DNA from: Fomitopsis serialis
Lineage: Eukaryota > Basidiomycota > Agaricomycetes > Polyporales > Fomitopsidaceae
Direction of reading: 5' to 3'
NCBI RefSeq assembly: GCF_022376445.1
Contig: NW_025954964.1
Span: forward strand, 124,001 to 188,000
Length of the DNA: 64,000 bases
Part shown: positions 58,938 through 64,000 of the stretch, one piece after another
Layout of the letters: each line of letters starts with the position of its first letter
Numbering within the stretch: position 1 is the stretch's first letter
Translations under genes and position numbers: made by a program
Notes under the pieces: model-generated
Databases searched by the model: none
The model's input: the letters and a program-made list of their open reading frames with translations, nothing else
Told to the model about the DNA's origin: nothing

Positions 58938-61900
58938 TGTTTGTATTACTGCCTGTAATAGTATGACTATCATGTGCGTCGGCATACTGTTCGCCCCAAT
59001 AGTATTACGGCGGTAGCGTGGCCTGCTCGTCTATACAGAGTGACAGGTTGTCGTCACGGGACGCTGCCTGTGTAGGCTGTGTGACGGCCATTCCCAGAGC
59101 ATAATCCTACATGATATGTCTGTTCACATGCGCGAAACGGAATGGGTCACTGCCGTAAAGCTGTTCTGTCGAGAAGATTACTGTGGCAGGAGCACTTGAG
59201 CCAGTAGTAGGTCCTCGTACGATGGAAGCATATCACGGTCAACGACGTCGCTCTCGTGCCAGCAGGCTACTGGCTAGGCCTATCAAGCCGACTTGAGACT
59301 ATTCGGGTCTGAGTATGGAATGAAGGACGCACATGATGAGTCAACCTTCCAACGGCTCTCTGCACTGACGCGATCTTCCAATGACTCTGTCCACCGCCGC
59401 GACCTTCCAACCACTGCCAGCCTCCGACACCATGGCGCTCTCCATGTCACCCCTACGGGTGCACGCCTCAGAAGAAAGGAATGTCGACCTGGCATACTTG
59501 CATGGGCTGTACTTGGTGGTTTCACGTCACAAGGACCTACTGGTCGCATAAGGACGAAGATGCGCAGAAAAATTGAGCTCTGGAGACATACCGACGGTGA
59601 CGAATATATTGTCCTCGACTCATTCGGCCACCGCCGTCCTGGCATACTAGTTCATCATGCAGTCTAGCACCTCACATAAAAGCAAAGGATAACGGGGCTG
59701 AAGTGCGAATAGTAGTATGTCGCGACGCGAGAGTTGCCGGAGACGATCACGCCGCCGGCTGTTTGGGCGCACCAGATTTACGTGACCTTCTAAGGAGTTT
59801 CAGGGTGCGCAAGACTTGGCAAGGAAGGCCTTTTCATTTCCGTCTTCCACGTAGCTCTCGCCTTGCCTGTAAAAAGGATCACGAGGCTGGCATCTGCTGC
59901 GATTATATTCCACGGTCAACAAGCATCACAGCTCGGGAGCCCAGTACGGGCACCTTTTCTGACATATCTCCCGAGCGGACATCGCCGTCCCCGCCTGAGA
60001 TAGCCTCCGGCACAGCTGTATTGACTGAACAGGATTGGCCGTCCTTCCTTGCGTTCACACAGCGCGCCGAGCTTATATGCTACGATCCTGACGCCATATC
60101 AGCAAGGCGCGGGAAGACGATAATCGTTTTAAGCAGACTCACCAGCGAGATGACGCTTGCGTGTCTATGTTGCTGATCTCGCCAGTGAACGTGTCAGTAA
60201 ACGGAACCATTAGCACCCTTTGCAAGTACCACCGCCGCAGTCAGGCATACCAAGATCAAGCAAAGGAAGGTAGCAGAGTATAGCGTCACGCTCTGGTGAG
60301 TATACCTTCGCACTGTTGTGCGCGAAAGGCCGCTCGAGCTAACACCACCGTTTTAGACTGTCCTGCGTGTTGCGAGGTGCTGCATTCACATTGACGCAAG
60401 CAAATCCACTCACTTTGTGGCGAGTCTTCAATGAAACTTTAACTCCATTTCGAACTGACTTGAAGTCAACGACAGTTCACGAGCGAACAGCGCGAATCGC
60501 GCGCTGGTCTGATCTCTTCCATTCTCATGGTACGTGCCCTAGTGCTTCCTTGCACCCAAGGAAGCACCAGAGCACGGCCCATGAGAAGGAAACCATCAGA
60601 CCGGTGAACGGTGGTCGTCTCCTCCCTGGAACCGTAGGTGCAGATGATATGGTATTAGCCAGACGAAACATCGCACATACACAGGATCCTGAAGGACAAG
60701 AATACCATCGGTCAGTAAAGACCATGCGGTGGGTTGCATGTTTCCGAACCTCAGTCGAGACTCGAGCACTTGACTTCATGTGTCGTTGCACTGTGAAGCC
60801 GAGACGTGGGGAGACAGTTGAATATACGACGCACCCGGTGAGTAGAATCTACCCTAGTAGCCGAGAACGGTCGGCACAAGGCGCATTGTTCGGAGGGGCG
60901 CTGTGCGAATGTCTGAGATGGGGAGTGGAGGTGGTGAGTGCTCGGTCACCGCTGCCTCCTCGCCCCTTTTTATACATCGCAATACTGATGCTCCTGGTGG
61001 TTGTATGTTTCACCCCGGATGCCTCGAGAACAGGAGTAGCACCGCCGAGGGGTTGATCGTGCGTCCCCCCGTCGAGGCATGTCGTGATTGATGTTGTTCA
61101 ACTCACATTGGATTTGTTGACTTATTCGTCACCCTCCGAGCAGAGGCCCGGGAGTCCGTCATGTTCACGTTGATCGTCGACGCGCTAGTACTTCTCCGGC
61201 AACTTTCTACCGGGCACACAGGTGATCCGGCTGCAAAAGCTGAGATGAATTTGGACTCCGCGCGGTGTTGGCACCGCTCATACTCAGCAGCACGTCTCTC
61301 GGTGGCCTGCTCGCGCATATGCATGTCGTGGCTCCTCGCGTTTTAACACTGTAATCGATCTGTTCCCTTCGCGCAGAATCATGGGTCTCCAAGCACTTCG
61401 GAGGTAGACCACAAACGGGCCTTTGCGGCAGCTGAGCAAGGGTACGTTCGGGCACTGTAGATGCGTGGTGATTTACTGTGGTGGCCCCGCGAGACGGCGC
61501 AGCAGTATGTCGTATATGTGAGTACGGAAGCATTCATATCGCTCTCGTGTTTTGCACTGACACAAGGTTCTCCGTGCACGACTCTGGGAGGGATGTAGTC
61601 AGCGTGGCCAGACTGACTATCGCGGCGCCTACGTGAATTACCCTCAACTTCAAGAGGACCCGCGGCATTCTCCACTTCGCGGTGTATCCTCAACTGACTC
61701 GACTCAGAGTCGTGCATCTGGACCCTTGTTGCATGTCAAGACCGGCAGCTTCGTTCGACGATCGACTGTCATACTGACAGCCATCGGACGAAATTCACGC
61801 GAGGACAGCAAGTTATTGAGAAACGCCTTGACGCAGACGCCGAGGATGCCCTCTGCTCCAGTCACAATTACGTGTCTCGAACAGACACCGCGCGTGCTAC

Positions 61901-62401
61901 GTCCGTTTCGCTACAGCATTGCTTTCATCTACGAGTCTCGTTTTGTCCGCAGTGGTGCTCCCAGGCTGGTCTTCGTTGCTCATCGAGGGTTGTACCATCC
62001 GACAATTGCTGCGCATCGGAATCCCATGCCGTGCAGTCAGACCACTGCCTTTCATATACCATTTTCAAATACCGTCATGTCAGGTGTGTGGTGTACCGGT
62101 GAGTAGCACAATTGGATTTCTACTGAAACGGCGCTCATCCACACGACCTCCGCCACAACGACTCGGATGTACTGAGTCCAGCCTGAGACATTGGTCGATG
62201 GCTCACTTCACAACGACGGCAGACAATGGACGGACGATCACGTGTATGACGTGCAGCCAGGCGGGACTCGGGCGCAGGATCGGGAGGTGTTCGAGTATGG
62301 ACGGCGGCTGACGTCTATGCAGGCGGGATCGACATGCCAGCCTCGGAGGGCACTCACGAATGGCCAGGGTCTGTACTTCCTCTCTCTCTTCTACCACAAC
62401 C
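58938..62401. other. 3.5-kb gene-free region with a long hairpin
   Basis: The longest stretch without a supported gene. Open frames (59293-59667, 59703-60176, 60367-61056, 61633-62106) mostly start at non-ATG codons and have no recognised domain or codon pattern. No transposase, reverse transcriptase or terminal repeat was recognised. Three CTTCCAA repeats occur near 59345-59412. An imperfect 97-nt hairpin lies at 60506-60602. The right end must carry the promoter of the FAD-enzyme gene. Confidence 0.5.
60506..60602. repeat. 97-nt imperfect inverted repeat forming a long hairpin
   Basis: The left arm 60506-60552 and right arm 60557-60602 are separated by a four-base loop (CACC). The inner 11 base pairs (GTGCTTCCTTG / CAAGGAAGCAC) are perfect. 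About 39 of 46 positions pair along the arm, with one bulge. On the minus strand three of the mismatches become G-U pairs. The arm may extend further outwards after a gap of about 24 bases in the left side. This is seen directly by comparing the arms. Its function is unknown. Confidence 0.9.
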
Positions 62402-64000
62402 ATGTCTACTCCTGCTCCGAAACGCGTTTGCATCGTCGGCGCTGGGGCTTCAGGGATGTCGGCTGCGTACGCGCTGAGCAGGCATCCCGAAAGGTACCAG
62501 GTGACGGTGTTCGATAAACAGGACGTTGCTGGCGGTATGGCGACGTCAATCGACATTGACGCTGACAAGTACGGGGCCGCGTACATCAACGACGGCGTCC
62601 AAGGTTGTAGCCCTGTGTTCGCGAATACCTTGCGGATCTTCAGAATGCTCGGCTTCGAAGCGACTGAAGTGGGGATGCAGTAAGTTCATTCACCGTAGTA
62701 TTTGGAGTTGTGATTCAAATTCCTCTCCAGAATCAGCTTTGGCAAAGACAAAGACTTTTGGACGAACGTCTACCCGACATCGCTCGTCGCTCAATTCCAG
62801 GGCGATATCAAGAAGTTCGGGACTGCGCTATCCATAATCAAGAAGTTCGAACCTGTCTTTGCGATGATCCCCGTCCACACGATGTTGAAAATGTTCGGCT
62901 TCTCCAAAGACTTTGGAGACAAGATGGTGTACCCTTGGTCGCGCTCTTCTTCGGGACGGGCAACCAAACGCCGTATATTTCATCTGCGATCCTCGTAAGC
63001 TGCCATACAGTCACTTCGCACGGTATTAATATGGTCAAGGAACGGGTGTTCAAAGATCCTAGCATGCGCCTCTTCGAATACTCAGAGAAGAGTCTGTTGG
63101 CAGTATCCCGACTATGCTGGCGTTCCCCAAGGTGACCGGTAATTCTGGCGAGGGCTTATTCGTTTCTCACCACTCAATCAGCTGCACGATGTCTACCAAG
63201 CTTGGAAGGTGAAGCGGCTTCACGCGGCAACGTCACGTTCAGACTTGGTCATGAAGTCGTTGAGGTGATGTCACGTCACGAGAAAGGCGGTGCCGCTGCT
63301 TCAGGCCCTGTTCACATCAAATTGAAGACGTCCATCGACGGTCAAGAGAGCTTCGAGGAAGAGTTCTTTGACGAGCTCATCTTGGCTATCGACGCAGACT
63401 CTTGCCTGAAGCTGCTAGGTAAACAGTCGACATGGATGGAGCGCAAGGTCCTCGGCAACGTCAAGTATCTGTACGACGTAACCATCACTCATAATGATTG
63501 GATTATATGCGGAAGGTATGCATTCAAAAGTTATCGTAGTTCGTCTCCATTGAACCATTCGGAAGTATTACGAGACGCAATACGACTCTTCCCATAACGC
63601 GCCACTGGAGGCGAGCAGCTCTGCGCAGGAACGTCAGGAGACAGAAGAATCCTTCAAGTTCGCGAGAGACAACTTCCGACCGCTGTATTACACCATGCAG
63701 TACCCTCAAGACAAGGCGAAGATCGAAATGAGCTTCGATCTGACGCATTATCAGCCGCAGTTTCGGGGCGAGAAACCTGCCGGCCCCATTGACCCCGAGG
63801 ATAGGTCAAACCATCGAAACGAGTGCGAACGCGCGGAGGTCACTCGGGAAGCGCAGGATTCCAGCAAGGGTGAGGCTGGCGCAGAAGCACGCACGGGCAA
63901 GGACGCAGACGAGCGCCCGGAGCCTCCGCTGGAACAGCACGTTTTCCAGACCATCTTCCTGGATCGCGACGGGTCGCAGGATTTGTGGACGTGGAAGGAC
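62402..64000 (+). CDS. FAD-dependent amine-oxidase-like enzyme, 3' truncated by the window
   Basis: A flavoprotein with an N-terminal Rossmann fold. The start at 62402 encodes MSTPAPKRVCIVGAGASGMS, with the FAD-binding GxGxxG, followed by SRHPERYQVTVFDKQDVAGG and MATSIDIDADKYGAAYINDG. Exons 2 and 3 have FGKDKDFWTNVYPTSL and KKFEPVFAMIPVHTMLKMFG. Later come LFFGTGNQTPYISSAIL, RVFKDPSMRLFEYSEKSLLA and FFDELILAIDADSCLKLLGK, a block typical of flavin amine oxidoreductases. FRPLYYTMQYPQDKAKIEMS and VFQTIFLDRDGSQDLWTW follow. Short introns are visible near 62682-62733, 62993-63040 and 63515-63560. Frame changes may be needed near 62920 and 63105. The stop and C-terminal substrate region lie beyond 64000. 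The substrate is unknown. Confidence 0.85.

Noticed and set aside
60367..61056. 229-codon plus-strand frame with a hydrophobic end
   Set aside because: It starts at TTG, runs straight through the hairpin and has no recognised domain or splice pattern.

Overview
The window is a stretch of nuclear DNA from a basidiomycete fungus, most likely an agaricomycete. Genes are cut by many short introns of about 50 to 60 nt with GTRNGT donors and YAG acceptors, coding is packed on both strands, and the proteins resemble mushroom-forming fungi, for example a DUF7330-like membrane protein and an allantoicase/ureidoglycolate lyase fusion. A polypore-type fungus is possible but cannot be proven from here. 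No rRNA, tRNA, CRISPR array or intact transposon was found. Twenty-three protein loci are supported. All spliced models come from reading frames, splice signals and remembered family motifs, not from any search. Layout, 1-17 kb: the end of an ATP sulfurylase gene (+), a secreted membrane-anchored aspartic protease (+), the chromatin remodeler CHD1 (+), an S9 prolyl-oligopeptidase-like hydrolase (-), a badly broken TAP-type alpha/beta hydrolase (+) and a DUF7330-like single-pass membrane protein (-). Layout, 17-36 kb is a run of six minus-strand housekeeping genes: ERO1 (disulfide formation in the ER), a vigilin/Scp160-type multi-KH RNA-binding protein, the U2 snRNP protein U2SURP/SR140, phosphatase PPP5/PPT1, methylthioribose-1-phosphate isomerase MRI1 (methionine salvage) and a fused allantoicase-ureidoglycolate lyase (purine nitrogen recycling). 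Layout, 36-64 kb: a hormone-sensitive-lipase-like hydrolase (+), a C2H2 zinc-finger protein (+), the peroxisomal receptor PEX5 (-), an F-box protein (-), a small CDC26-like APC/C subunit (-), a PRA1 Rab-acceptor protein (+), the gluconeogenesis regulator ERT1/AcuK (-), the release-factor methyltransferase MTQ1 (+), the arsenite exporter ACR3 (-), a short-chain dehydrogenase (+) and the start of a FAD-dependent amine-oxidase-like enzyme (+) that runs off the end. The genes do not form one pathway or an obvious biosynthetic cluster. Two quality points affect every model. Otherwise conserved genes carry single-base frameshifts, dense at 1.6-2.1 kb and 6.0-6.9 kb and sparse elsewhere, which looks more like consensus indel errors than real decay. 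Also, gene starts are inferred and some N-termini (hydrolase at 36.4 kb, ERO1 exon 1/2 joint) are uncertain. The most unusual non-coding signal is a long 97-nt imperfect hairpin at 60.5 kb inside a 3.5-kb gene-free stretch.
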